Source of the DNA: Saccharothrix espanaensis DSM 44229
Lineage (GTDB): Bacteria; Actinomycetota; Actinomycetes; Mycobacteriales; Pseudonocardiaceae
Direction of reading: 5' to 3'
DNA length: 64,000 bases
Assembly (NCBI RefSeq): GCF_000328705.1
Contig: NC_019673.1
Span: forward strand, 8,319,501 to 8,383,500
The notes beneath the pieces are model-generated. The model had not been told where the DNA came from and did no database searches. It worked only from the letters and a program-made list of their open reading frames with translations. Below, piece by piece: positions 27,486 through 36,367 of the stretch. How positions within the stretch are numbered: the stretch's first letter is position 1; each line of letters starts with the position of its first letter. The translations under genes were made by a program, and so were the position numbers.

Positions 27486-29006
27486 GTGGCCACCGAACTA
27501 GTCCGCGCGCTGCTGGTCTCCCACGGCGTGCACGCCCGCAAACTGCGGCGCGTGCTGACACTGCTGGGTGACGACTGGCACACACTGGCCGATCTGGTCC
27601 GGGTGCCCGCCGTGCCCCGGCGCACCGTGCAAGACCTGCTGAAGGCGTTGGACGTCGACGTGGAGACCGACGGCGACCGGTTCCGCATCGCCCCCGGGCG
27701 GGTGGCGGCCTACGCGGAGTTCACCGTCGAGCCCGAACCGGTCGACCCGCTGGTGTCGCGGCACGGCGCGCTGCTCGGCGCGGTGCTGGCCGACATCGCT
27801 TCGGTGCCGCCGCCGCTGGCCGCGCTGGACCACGTGCAGGCGACCGCCGAGACCGCGCTCAAGCGCGCGCTGTGGCTGGACTCCCAGTACGACCTGGCGG
27901 GCCGGACCCTGCTGTGCCTGGGCGACCACGACCTGACCTCGCTCGCGGTGTGCGCGGTGAACCCGGACGTCTCGGTGGTCGTGGTCGATGTGGACGATCG
28001 ACTCCTGGCCTACCTCGACGAGCGCTCCGGCGGCCGGGTGCGGACGCTGCACGCGGACTTCCGGTTCGGCCTGCCGCCCACCCTGCTCGAGTCGGCGGAC
28101 CTGGTGTTCAGCGACCCGCCCTACACCCAGGAGGGGATGGCGCTGTTCGCCGGCCGGGCCGTCGAGTGCCTGGCCGACCTCGGTGCGGGGCGGGTGCTGC
28201 TGGCCTACGGGTTCAGCGACCGCACGCCAGCGCTCGGGTTGAAGGTGCAGCAGGAACTCCTGCGGCTGGGCCTGGTGTTCGAGGCGGTCCTGCCCGCGTT
28301 CCACCGGTTCGACGGCGCGCAGGCGATCGGCAGCGCCGCCGACCTGTACGTGTGCCGCCCCACGTCACGGCGCCCGGTCGCGGCCGCCAAGACCACGATC
28401 TACACCCACGGCCCGCAGTCCGTGGAGGCCGAGGGGCCGGGCTCGAAGGCGTTGCAGGCGCTGGTGGACCTCGCGCCGCGGCCGGAGTCCTCGCCGCCGC
28501 CCAAGCCGCGCGCGCCCGGCTGGGCCGACCCGATCGGCAGGGGCGCGGCGTCGCTGGCGGTCGACCTGTCTGGCGACCCCGGACCGTGGCTGCTGCGCAC
28601 GCTGCTGGCGTGCTCGCCCGGCCGGATGGCCGCGCTGGTGCCCAACAACCACCCGAACGTGTCGTCGGCGGCCGGCCAGCAGGAGCTGACGTCCCTCGTG
28701 GACACCCGGTTCGCGCTGCGCTTCATGCGCTCCACGCCGGACGGCAAGCACTGCGTCGTGGTGGCGGACCAGGTCCTCGCGGGCACCCTCGACCCCGGCG
28801 GCCTGGTCGTGCGCGAGGTGCTGATGCGGGCGCACGGCAAGCTCGGCAACGTATGGCGGGAGGCGCTCACCACCGTGCTGCGGATCACCAAGCGCGAGGC
28901 GCGGGACCTGATCGGCGAGCACGACGACCTGGAGGAGCGGCTGATCGACCTGCCGCGGCACCGGATCGCCGCGCTGCTCCCGCTGATCCGGGCGTCGGCG
29001 GGGTAG
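27486..29006 (+). CDS. Branched polyamine (bis-aminopropyl spermidine) synthase family protein
   Basis: A 506-residue protein. The first ~75 residues resemble a winged helix (HTLADLVRVPAVPRRTVQDLLKAL). The middle domain fits the BpsA/DUF43 aminopropyltransferase family: a Rossmann core with LCLGDHDLTSLA, the VVVVDVDDRLLAYL strand, and the catalytic-type motif SDPPYTQEGMALFAGRAVECL. A C-terminal ~170-residue extension (from about ASLAVDLSGDPGPW) is not part of the archaeal enzyme. BpsA in thermophiles makes N4-bis(aminopropyl)spermidine; whether this actinomycete protein does the same is unproven. The gene is divergent from the betaine transporter. Three 12-base GTCGGCGGGGTA-like repeats begin at the stop codon (28996-29026). 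Confidence 0.85.
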   Translation: MATELVRALLVSHGVHARKLRRVLTLLGDDWHTLADLVRVPAVPRRTVQDLLKALDVDVETDGDRFRIAPGRVAAYAEFTVEPEPVDPLVSRHGALLGAVLADIASVPPPLAALDHVQATAETALKRALWLDSQYDLAGRTLLCLGDHDLTSLAVCAVNPDVSVVVVDVDDRLLAYLDERSGGRVRTLHADFRFGLPPTLLESADLVFSDPPYTQEGMALFAGRAVECLADLGAGRVLLAYGFSDRTPALGLKVQQELLRLGLVFEAVLPAFHRFDGAQAIGSAADLYVCRPTSRRPVAAAKTTIYTHGPQSVEAEGPGSKALQALVDLAPRPESSPPPKPRAPGWADPIGRGAASLAVDLSGDPGPWLLRTLLACSPGRMAALVPNNHPNVSSAAGQQELTSLVDTRFALRFMRSTPDGKHCVVVADQVLAGTLDPGGLVVREVLMRAHGKLGNVWREALTTVLRITKREARDLIGEHDDLEERLIDLPRHRIAALLPLIRASAG

Positions 29007-29103
29007 TCGGCGGGGTAGTCGGCGGGCAGTTCGGCGAAACCCGCTCGGTGTCGGCGCGGCGGCGGTAGCTTCCGTTCCGACTCGGTCCGGGGAGGGGCAA
29101 GAC

Positions 29104-29826
29104 GTGAATCAGCCATGGCCACCAGGTCAGCCGTACGGTCAGCAGCAGCCCGACCAGCCGTACGGCCAACCGAACCAGCCGTACCAGGGCGCGCCCGGCC
29201 GGCCGTACCCCGGCCAACCCCAGCCCGGTCCGCAACAACCCGGTCAGCTCCAACCCGGCCAGCCCCAACCCGGCCAGCCGTACCCGGGCCAGGCCGCGCC
29301 GGGGCAGCCGTACGGCGGGCCCGGCTACGGCCGGCCGGACAAGCCGGGCGGCGGGGCGGCCGTGCTGGCGGGCCTGCTGTTCCTGCCCGCCGTGATCTAC
29401 ACGCTGATCGCGGCGTTCACCTCGTGGGACGGCCGGCCGGACTCGCTGCACCTGTTCATCTCGGTGCTGGGCATGGCGTTCGCCCACGACGTCACCGGCA
29501 ACGTCGACTTCGCGATCACGGTGTCGATGATCGTCGCGCCGATCGTCCTCGTGCTCGCGCTGCTGCTGGTGTTCCGGGTGCCGGCCGTGCGCTGGGCGCT
29601 GACGGTCCTCGGCGCGCTGTGCGCCATCTACTACGTCTACGCGGTGATCAAGCTGCTCACCACGACCGGCGGCGGGGAGTTCGTGATCCTGCCGGTCGTG
29701 GCGCTGCTGCTGTGGCTGGTGCCGACCTTCGTCGCCGCGCTGCCCCCGGTCGGCCGGGCGACCAGGCGCACTGCGCCGCAACCGTTCCAGCAGCAGCCGC
29801 CGTACCAGCAACAGCAGTGGCGGTGA
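29104..29826 (+). CDS. Pro/Gln-rich-tailed membrane protein
   Basis: A 240-residue protein with a cytoplasmic-type N-terminal tail of ~80 residues made of Pro-Gly-Gln-Tyr repeats (QPYGQ, QPGQP units), followed by four hydrophobic segments (about residues 84-105, 115-130, 138-160, 165-210) and a short Gln-rich tail (QQQPPYQQQQW). GTG start with GGGGAGGGG ten bases upstream. Such low-complexity tails are common in actinobacterial envelope proteins and may scaffold or interact with the cell wall machinery. No known function. Confidence 0.85.
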   Translation: MNQPWPPGQPYGQQQPDQPYGQPNQPYQGAPGRPYPGQPQPGPQQPGQLQPGQPQPGQPYPGQAAPGQPYGGPGYGRPDKPGGGAAVLAGLLFLPAVIYTLIAAFTSWDGRPDSLHLFISVLGMAFAHDVTGNVDFAITVSMIVAPIVLVLALLLVFRVPAVRWALTVLGALCAIYYVYAVIKLLTTTGGGEFVILPVVALLLWLVPTFVAALPPVGRATRRTAPQPFQQQPPYQQQQWR

Positions 29827-29827
29827 G

Positions 29828-32800
29828 CTAGCCGGCCTTGGGGATGTGCAACGGGCCGAGCGCGAGCACGGCCCGGAACTCCCTGGGCGGCACCGGCCGG
29901 GAGAACAGCCAGCCCTGGTAGGCGTCGACGCCGACACCGCGCAGCACGTGGAACTGGGTCGCCGTCTCGACGCCCTCCGCCACGCACTTGCGGCCCATCG
30001 CCCGCGCCATGTCCACGACCGCCCGCGCCACCGCGAAGTCCGACGAGTCGTTGCCCACGCCGGAGACGAACCGCCGGTCCACCTTGATGATCTGGGCGGG
30101 CAGGTCCTTCAACCGGGCCAGCGACGAGTAGCCGGTGCCGAAGTCGTCCACCGCGAACCGGATGCCGCGCGCCACCAGCTCGTCCATCGACTGCCGGACC
30201 CGCGACGGCAGGTCCACCAGCGCGGTCTCCACCAGCTCCAGCACCACCCGGTCCCACGGGATGCCGGCCTCGGCGATGGTGTTGGCGACGATGTCCACGA
30301 ACTCCGGGTCGCCCGGCACCAGACCGGCCAGGTTCACCGCGACCGACACCGGCTTGCCGTTGGGCTCCGGCCAGGTCGAGGCCTCCTTCAAGGCCGTGCG
30401 CAGCACCCACCGGTCCAGCTCGCGCAACAGGTCGCCCTGCTCGGCCACCGGCAGGAAGATGTCCGGCGGCAGCAGACCCCGGTCCGGGTGCGGCCAGCGC
30501 ACCAGCGCCTCGGCCGTCTGCACCGCGCCGTCCACCCCCACCACGGGCTGGAAGTGCAGCGCCAGGCCGTCGTTCGCCAGCGCGTCGCGCAGCTGGCCCT
30601 CCAGGTGCACCTGCCGGTCGGCCGAGGCGATCAACGCCGCCGACGCCAGCGACACCCGCCCCGCGCCCGCCCGCTTCGCCTCGAACATCGCCGCGTCGGC
30701 GAAGCGCAACAGGTCGTTGCCGGTCGCGCGGGACCCGTTGGGCACCGCCGCGCCGATCGACGCCGACACCCGGACCAGCTGGCCGTGCACCGGCACGGCC
30801 GTGCGCAACAGCCCGGCGACCTTGGTCGCCAACGCGTCCACACCGCCGACCAGGTCGATGTTCTCGCAGATGATCACGTACTCGTCACCGGACAGCCGCG
30901 CCGCCGTGCAGCCCTCGGGCAGGCCGCCCTCCAGCCGCCGGGCCAACGCCACCAGCAACTCGTCACCCGCGTCGTGGCCCAGCGAGTCGTTGACCCGCTT
31001 GAAGTTGTCGATGTCGCAGAACAGCACCGCCACCCGCGAGCGGTTCTCGGCCGCCAGCAGCGTCGCCAGCAACTCCTTGACCAGCGCCCGGTTCGGCAGC
31101 CCGGTCAGCTCGTCGTGGGTGGCCTGGTGGCGCAGCGCCTCGGACGCCCGGCGGCGCTCGGTGATGTCCTGGAACACGGTCAGCCAGAACCGGCGGCCGT
31201 CGTCCTGCACGGACAGCGCGATGTGCAGCTCGCAGTAGACCCGCTCGCCGTCCGGGCGCACCAGGATCCGCTGCGGGATCTTGTGCACGCGGTCCGCGCC
31301 GTTCTGGGTCATCCGGCTCACCGAGTGGAGCCGGTTCTCCTTGTCCTCCGGGTGGGTGAGCTGCTCGGCGGTCATCCCGCGCAGCTGCTCCAGGTCGATG
31401 CCGAGCAGGTCGCACAGGGCGTCGTTGGCGTCCACCAGGCGCTCGGCCTCGTCGAACAGGCCGATGCCGACCGGCGTCAGCGACACCAGGTCGGCGAAGC
31501 GCTGGCTGGACCGCTTCATCCGGGTCTCGGCGGCGCGCTGCTCGGTCACGTCCTGCGCGGTGCCCACCGCGAGCGGGCGGCCGTCCGGGCCCCGCACGAC
31601 CACGCCGTGGCTGCGGAACACCCGCAGCTTGCCGTCCCGGCGCACGATCCGGTGCTCGAACTGGACCGGGACCTCGTCGGTGGCCAGCTGCTGCCACAGC
31701 TCGTCGACCCAGCCCCGGTCCTCGGGGTGCACCAGGTCGAGGTAGGTCTGGTAGCGGGTGCGCTCGTCGCGCGGCACGCCGAACAGGTCGGCCAGCATGT
31801 CCGACCAGACCACGTCGCCGGTCGTGAAGTCCCACTCCCACACGCCCAGCTGCGCCGCCCGCTGCGCGTCGGCCAGCCGCCGCCGGTCGTCGCGCAGCTG
31901 GAGCTCCAGCGCGCGGGCCTCGGTGACGTCCTGGATGGTGCCGTGGAAGCGGTGCAGCTTGCCGCGCTCGAACTCGGGGCGCACCCGGCAGATGTAGACC
32001 CGCTCGCCGGACTCGCTGCGCACCTCCGCCTCGAAGGTCTCCTCGTCCTGGGCGTTGACCAGCTTCCGGCGCAGTTCCTCCAGCGCGGGCCGGTCGTCCG
32101 GGTGCACGCCGGAGAGCAGGTCGTCCTCCGGCGCGATGCCCAGGTCGGCGTACATCTCCAGCAGCACCTCGCTGCGGTGCACGGCCTTGGTCGGCACCTC
32201 GTAGCTCCAGCTGCCGATGCGCGCGATGCGCTGCGCCTCCAGCAGCCGGGCGCGCTCGGTCTCCAGGGCGCGGTCGGAGCGCCACTGCGCGGAGATGTCA
32301 CGGATGTAGCCGGTGATGAACTGGGTCCGGCCGTCGGCTCTGAGCTTCGCCTCGGCGACGCCGCGGATCCAGCGCAGCTCGCCGTCGGGCAGGATGATCC
32401 GGTAGACGATGTCGATCGGGCTGCCGTCCAGCGCCCGGTTCGCCCAGTAGCTGGCCACCATGTCGTGGTCGTCGGGGTGGACCAGGTCCAGCACGGCCTG
32501 CGCGCCGGGCACCACCTCGCCGGGCCGCACGCCCATCATCTCGTAGTGCGACTCGGACCAGACCGTGACGCCGGTGGTCGGGTCGTACTCCCACGAACCG
32601 ATCTGGGCGACCCGCTGCACGGTGCGCAGCCGGCGCTGCTCGTCGCGCAGGTCGTCGGCCGCCTTGGCCAAGTCGGAGACGTCCACCAGGAGCACCGCGT
32701 GCAGCCCGGTGCCGGGCACCTGGTTGCGCACCACCCGGACCGGGAGCAGTCCGCCGTCCGCCTGGCGCAGCCGCAGATCCGCGGGCTCGCCGACGAGCAG

Positions 32801-33007
32801 GTCGCCTAACGCGCGGCCGACCAGGTCATCGGAGGAATGCGCTTTCGCGAGCTGCGCGACAGCGGAGTTCGCGCGCATCACAACGCCCTTGAGGTCGCAC
32901 AGGAGCGAGGGCGCCTCGGGAAGCGGGACGCCGTCGAGCGCGATGGGCGGCCCCGCAGGTCGTGCGGGGTCGAGCACCACTGGAGCGCGTCCAACCCGCT
33001 TGGGCAC
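29828..33007 (-). CDS. Multi-PAS diguanylate cyclase/phosphodiesterase (GGDEF-EAL)
   Basis: A 1059-residue cytoplasmic signalling protein without clear membrane helices. Five PAS-like units occupy residues ~25-620 (repeats of VWSESHYEMMGVRPGE / VWSDMLADLFGVPRDE with PAC-like segments). The GGDEF domain follows (LFCDIDNFKRVNDSLGHDAGDELL), but its active loop reads S-G-D-E-Y instead of G-G-D-E-F. The EAL domain is complete: EALVRW, ELVETALV, DDFGTGYSSLARL and KVDRRFVSG. It should make and/or break cyclic di-GMP in response to several PAS inputs; the loop change suggests phosphodiesterase may dominate. GTG start with GGTGGG upstream. Confidence 0.95.
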   Translation of the reverse strand: MPKRVGRAPVVLDPARPAGPPIALDGVPLPEAPSLLCDLKGVVMRANSAVAQLAKAHSSDDLVGRALGDLLVGEPADLRLRQADGGLLPVRVVRNQVPGTGLHAVLLVDVSDLAKAADDLRDEQRRLRTVQRVAQIGSWEYDPTTGVTVWSESHYEMMGVRPGEVVPGAQAVLDLVHPDDHDMVASYWANRALDGSPIDIVYRIILPDGELRWIRGVAEAKLRADGRTQFITGYIRDISAQWRSDRALETERARLLEAQRIARIGSWSYEVPTKAVHRSEVLLEMYADLGIAPEDDLLSGVHPDDRPALEELRRKLVNAQDEETFEAEVRSESGERVYICRVRPEFERGKLHRFHGTIQDVTEARALELQLRDDRRRLADAQRAAQLGVWEWDFTTGDVVWSDMLADLFGVPRDERTRYQTYLDLVHPEDRGWVDELWQQLATDEVPVQFEHRIVRRDGKLRVFRSHGVVVRGPDGRPLAVGTAQDVTEQRAAETRMKRSSQRFADLVSLTPVGIGLFDEAERLVDANDALCDLLGIDLEQLRGMTAEQLTHPEDKENRLHSVSRMTQNGADRVHKIPQRILVRPDGERVYCELHIALSVQDDGRRFWLTVFQDITERRRASEALRHQATHDELTGLPNRALVKELLATLLAAENRSRVAVLFCDIDNFKRVNDSLGHDAGDELLVALARRLEGGLPEGCTAARLSGDEYVIICENIDLVGGVDALATKVAGLLRTAVPVHGQLVRVSASIGAAVPNGSRATGNDLLRFADAAMFEAKRAGAGRVSLASAALIASADRQVHLEGQLRDALANDGLALHFQPVVGVDGAVQTAEALVRWPHPDRGLLPPDIFLPVAEQGDLLRELDRWVLRTALKEASTWPEPNGKPVSVAVNLAGLVPGDPEFVDIVANTIAEAGIPWDRVVLELVETALVDLPSRVRQSMDELVARGIRFAVDDFGTGYSSLARLKDLPAQIIKVDRRFVSGVGNDSSDFAVARAVVDMARAMGRKCVAEGVETATQFHVLRGVGVDAYQGWLFSRPVPPREFRAVLALGPLHIPKAG

Positions 33008-33231
33008 GGTCCCACCTTCCCGTGTCTACGGCAGGGATGAACCGGCCCGACCGCACCCGTCTACGCGTCCCTCTGCACGGGCAATATTCACCCGAGGAGG
33101 GGGACCGTATCGCTTCGGGGCGTCATCGCCCACCCCTCTTCGGGCTAACGAAACAACTCGTTCGTGGTTTCGGTGGTCCGATGAGCCGAATGGACGGATG
33201 CGGCCGGAGGTCTCCCAACTCCGACTGGAGG
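33008..33231. other. Intergenic region between GGDEF-EAL and malic enzyme genes
   Basis: About 220 bases, upstream of the GGDEF-EAL gene and downstream of the malic enzyme gene, both on the minus strand. It is slightly less GC-rich than average and contains short inverted repeats (ACGAA...TTCGT near 33148), but I could not recognise a cyclic-di-GMP riboswitch or other named RNA. Confidence 0.4.
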
Positions 33232-34416
33232 TCAGGCTACTCCGTCCTGCCGAGCTGCCAAGGCCACGGCGGCGGCGACTTCGGGCCCGACCCGGGGGTC
33301 CAGCGCGCTGGGCACGATCCGGTCGGCGGCGAGGTCGTCCGAGGCGACCGCGGCGATGGCGTCGGCCGCCGCGAGCTTCATGTTCTCGGTGATCCGGCGC
33401 GCGCCGGCGTCCAGCGCGCCGCGGAAGATGCCGGGGAACGCGAGCACGTTGTTGATCTGGTTGGGGAAGTCGCTGCGCCCGGTGGCCACGATCGCCGCGT
33501 GCCGGCCCGCCACCTCCGGGTGCACCTCGGGGTCCGGGTTGGACAGCGCGAACACGATGGAGTCGCCGGACATGCTCTCGATCAGCTCCTCCCCCACCTT
33601 CGAGGAGGAGACGCCGACGAACACGTCCGCGCCCTTGAGCGCGTCGGCGATCCCGCCGCGCAGCCCGCTGCCGTTGGTGACCTCGGCGAGCGCCGCCTTC
33701 ACCGGGTTGAGCCCGTCCCGGCCCGCGTGCACGATGCCCCGCGAGTCGACCACGGTGACCTCGCCGATGCCCGCCGCCAGCAGGATCTTCGCGCACGCGA
33801 CACCCGCCGCGCCGGCACCGGAGATGACCACGCGCTGGCTCGCGATGTCCTTGTCCAGCACCGCGTTCGCCCCGCGCAGCGCGGCCAGCACCACGACCGC
33901 CGTGCCGTGCTGGTCGTCGTGCATGACCGGCACGTCGAGGGCCTCGATCAGCCGCGCCTCCAGCTCGAAGCAGCGCGGCGCGGCGACGTCCTCCAGGTTG
34001 ACCGCGCCGAACGACGGGCGCAGCCGGACCAGCGTCTCCACGATCTCGTCCACGTCGGTGGTGTTGAGCACGAGCGGGATCGAGTCCAGCCCGCCGAAGG
34101 TCTTGAACAGTGCGGCCTTGCCCTCCATGACCGGCAGCGACGCGCTCGCGCCGATGTCGCCCAGGCCCAGCACCGCGGTCCCGTCGCTGACCACGGCCAC
34201 CAGGCGGTGCGCCCAGGTGTACTTGGCGGCCAGCGAGGCGTCCTCGGCGATCGCGCGGCTGACCCGCGCCACCCCCGGCGTGTAGGCGATGGCCAGGGCG
34301 CGGGGGTCGGCCAGCGAGGCGGTCGCGCCGATGGCGAGCTTGCCGCCCTCGTGCGCGCGGAAGATCTCTTCGTCGGTCAACTCGGAGGTGATGGGCTGGT
34401 CGTTCAGAGCGGTCAC
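33232..34416 (-). CDS. NAD(P)-dependent malic enzyme
   Basis: A 394-residue malic enzyme of the short bacterial type, converting malate to pyruvate and CO2. Seen: AIAYTPGVARVSRAIAED (tyrosine of the active site), GTAVLGLGDIGASASLPVMEGK, the metal-site HDDQHGTAVVVLAAL, the NAD(P)-binding GAGAAGVACAKIL, and SNPDPEVHPE. GTG at 34416 is preferred, with AGGAGG eight bases upstream, over an earlier in-frame start. The cofactor preference is not decided by what I can see. Confidence 0.95.
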   Translation of the reverse strand: MTALNDQPITSELTDEEIFRAHEGGKLAIGATASLADPRALAIAYTPGVARVSRAIAEDASLAAKYTWAHRLVAVVSDGTAVLGLGDIGASASLPVMEGKAALFKTFGGLDSIPLVLNTTDVDEIVETLVRLRPSFGAVNLEDVAAPRCFELEARLIEALDVPVMHDDQHGTAVVVLAALRGANAVLDKDIASQRVVISGAGAAGVACAKILLAAGIGEVTVVDSRGIVHAGRDGLNPVKAALAEVTNGSGLRGGIADALKGADVFVGVSSSKVGEELIESMSGDSIVFALSNPDPEVHPEVAGRHAAIVATGRSDFPNQINNVLAFPGIFRGALDAGARRITENMKLAAADAIAAVASDDLAADRIVPSALDPRVGPEVAAAVALAARQDGVA

Positions 34417-34704
34417 TGGGGAGTCCTCCTGCGGTGCGCGAGTCGTTCGGCGCACCGGGACCGGCGTTGTCACGCGGATCGACGGGGCCTGTCAGCGGGT
34501 GCGACCGCACGATCGGCGCGGCGCCCCTGGGGCGGTGTGCGGGCAAGCATGACAGCGTCGGGCAGTGGTGTCTGCGGTGGGGATCACATTCTTTCCGCAG
34601 GTCAGAGCGGGTTTCCCAGAACGTACGTCCGGTTTTCTGCACCGACCGGTCGGTTTTCGCAGGCAGGATCGGTCAAGAGCGGGCCCCGACATAGGGTGTG
34701 CGCC

Positions 34705-35331
34705 ATGAAGGCACGCGAGCTGAAGATTCCCGGCGCGTTCGAGTTCATCCCCTCGGTGTTCCCCGACGACCGGGGGCTGTTCGTGGCGCCGTTCCAGGAG
34801 GAGGTGTTCACCGAGGCGGTGGGGCACGGGCTACTGGTCGCCCAGACCAACCACAGCGTGTCCAGACGCGGGGTGATCCGCGGCCTGCACTACGCGGACG
34901 TGCCACCCGGCCAGGCCAAGTACGTGCACTGCCCGCGCGGGCGGCTGCTGGACGTCATGGTGGACATCCGGGTCGGCTCGCCGACGTTCGGCGTGTGGGA
35001 CGCGGTGGAGCTCTCCGAGCAGGCGTTCAACTCGGTGTACGTGCCCGAGGGCGTCGGCCACGCGCTGATGGCGCTGGAGGACGACTCGGTCACGTCGTAC
35101 CTGTGCACCGAGGGCTACAACCCGAAGGCCGAACGCGGCCTCAGCCCGCTGGGGCTGGGCCTGCCGTGGCCGGCGGACGTGGAGCCGGTGCTGTCGCCGA
35201 AGGACGCCGAGGCCCCGACCCTGGCCGAGGCCCAGGCCGCCGGCACGCTGCCGTCGTACGAGGTGTGCACGGCCTGGTACCGGAAAGCCGCCCAAAAGGT
35301 AGACACCCAGAAGGAAGACGCCCAGAAGTAG
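34705..35331 (+). CDS. dTDP-4-dehydrorhamnose 3,5-epimerase-like protein (orphan)
   Basis: A 208-residue cupin of the RmlC family. Active-site features are present: the Arg/His motif RRGVIRGLHYAD, the core YVHCPRGRLLDVMVDIRVGSPTFG, and VYVPEGVGHALMAL with Tyr and YNPKAERGL. RmlC-type enzymes epimerise C3 and/or C5 of dTDP-4-keto-6-deoxyglucose. No other deoxysugar gene (rmlA, rmlB, rmlD, glycosyltransferase) lies in the window, so it may feed a distant pathway. A short Lys/Gln-rich tail follows the fold. ATG at 34705. Confidence 0.88.
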   Translation: MKARELKIPGAFEFIPSVFPDDRGLFVAPFQEEVFTEAVGHGLLVAQTNHSVSRRGVIRGLHYADVPPGQAKYVHCPRGRLLDVMVDIRVGSPTFGVWDAVELSEQAFNSVYVPEGVGHALMALEDDSVTSYLCTEGYNPKAERGLSPLGLGLPWPADVEPVLSPKDAEAPTLAEAQAAGTLPSYEVCTAWYRKAAQKVDTQKEDAQK

Positions 35332-35337
35332 GAACGC

Positions 35338-35670
35338 TCAGCCGGCCGTGCGCCGCCGGCGGAGCGGACGCGGGCGCGGCCAGAGGCGGAACCGGATCAC
35401 CCCGAGCACCTCCGCCGCGCCCAGCGTGCGCGAGTCCGTGGAGGCGAACGGGTTGTCCCCCTCGACGTGCCACCCGCCGTCGACCGGCCGGATCGCCCGC
35501 TTGACCGACAGCTGCCCCGGCCGGGCCGCCCACCGGACCAGCACCAGGTCGTCCGGGCGGGGCGGGCGTGATCGTCGCAGCAGCACGACGTCCCCGGTCC
35601 GCAACGTGGGGACCATCGACGGCCCGACCACCCGAACCAGCGGCAACGGGTTGTGCGCCGGCGGTGCCAA
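35338..35670 (-). CDS. sodX: Nickel-SOD maturation peptidase, S26 type
   Basis: A 110-residue soluble, signal-peptidase-like enzyme (family S26) without the usual membrane anchor. The nucleophile Ser18 lies in VVGPSMVPTL and the general base is Lys57 in SVKRAI; GDNPFASTDSR is the conserved box near residue 75. Divergent from sodN, 80 bases away. In nickel-SOD organisms this peptidase removes the SodN propeptide so that the N-terminal His can bind nickel. TTG start with GGAGGTGATC just upstream, an excellent ribosome binding site. Confidence 0.92.
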   Translation of the reverse strand: MAPPAHNPLPLVRVVGPSMVPTLRTGDVVLLRRSRPPRPDDLVLVRWAARPGQLSVKRAIRPVDGGWHVEGDNPFASTDSRTLGAAEVLGVIRFRLWPRPRPLRRRRTAG

Positions 35671-35749
35671 CGATCACCTCCACCTGCCCGCGAGAGGGCT
35701 CCGGAGTAGGGTTCCACCCTGTCGGAGCATCCACTGTCAGGGAGGAACA

Positions 35750-36163
35750 ATGCGACTTCTGTCGCACATTCTCCGCCGCCCGCTACTGGAGGCCACCGCG
35801 CACTGCGACCTCCCGTGCGGTGTCTACGATCCGGCGCAGGCCCGGATCGAGGCGGAGTCGATCAAGGCGGTCCAGGAGAAGTACCAGGCCAACGAGGACC
35901 CCGAGTTCCGCCAGCGCGCCGTCCTGATCAAGGAACAGCGCAGCGAACTCGTGAAGCACCACCTGTGGGTGCTGTGGACCGACTACTTCAAGCCCCCGCA
36001 CTTCGAGAAGTACCCGGAACTCCACGACCTCTTCAACCGCGCCACCAAGGCCGCCGGCGCGTCCGGCACGAAGGGCTCGATGGACCCGGCGAAGGGCCAG
36101 GAGCTGCTCGACCTGATCGCCCAGATCGACAAGATTTTTTGGGAGACGAAGGCTGCGGCCTGA
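35750..36163 (+). CDS. sodN: Nickel superoxide dismutase
   Basis: A 137-residue SodN precursor. A 17-residue propeptide (MRLLSHILRRPLLEATA) precedes the mature N-terminus HCDLPCGVYDP, the 'nickel hook' whose His1, Cys2 and Cys6 bind nickel. The mature part is 120 residues, close to the Streptomyces enzyme. GGAGGA lies four bases before the ATG. The last 13 codons and stop have been replaced by a copy brought by an integrated element; the amino acids (QIDKIFWETKAAA) are unchanged but three codons end in T where the displaced host copy has C. The gene should therefore be fully functional. Confidence 0.97.
   Translation: MRLLSHILRRPLLEATAHCDLPCGVYDPAQARIEAESIKAVQEKYQANEDPEFRQRAVLIKEQRSELVKHHLWVLWTDYFKPPHFEKYPELHDLFNRATKAAGASGTKGSMDPAKGQELLDLIAQIDKIFWETKAAA
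36122..36163 (+). repeat. attL: element-supplied 3' end of sodN
   Basis: Direct repeat of 47672-47713: 42 bases, 39 identical. The three differences (positions 36136, 36139 and 36154, T here and C in the other copy) are third codon positions of Ile, Phe and Ala. The longest common block left of the first mismatch is 14 bases (36122-36135), the likely strand-exchange region. Confidence 0.9.
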
Positions 36164-36181
36164 CGACCTGCGATAACACGG

Positions 36182-36216
36182 CGCTGACCAGCGGATACTC
36201 CTCCGTCTGGTCAGCG
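36182..36216 (+). terminator. Element-borne terminator downstream of sodN
   Basis: Inverted repeat with 10-base perfect arms CGCTGACCAG / CTGGTCAGCG, extendable by about three more pairs, 19 bases after the sodN stop. It takes the place of the host terminator, now found at 47726-47770 beyond the other end of the element. Confidence 0.75.
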
Positions 36217-36367
36217 TCGTTCTTCGTCCTCGGCCGCTGTCGAGCGTCCTCTGACGGCCCCACGACGGCCCAAGTCAGTCCATTTTGGACAGTCTCCTTT
36301 GCCAGCTCGTCATCATAGCGACGACGCGGACCCACTGACCGGAACCCATGGAAAGAAAGGACCCCGA

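Noticed and set aside
33008..33231. Possible cyclic-di-GMP riboswitch before the GGDEF-EAL gene
   Set aside because: I could not fit the conserved core or paired elements of the known classes.
34705..35331. A deoxysugar or antibiotic biosynthesis cluster around the RmlC-like epimerase
   Set aside because: No nucleotidyltransferase, 4,6-dehydratase, glycosyltransferase or polyketide/peptide synthase gene lies nearby.
36122..36163. Reading the sodN repeat as an ordinary partial gene duplication
   Set aside because: The repeat bounds an integrase/traB element exactly, with the integrase next to one copy, which fits site-specific integration much better.
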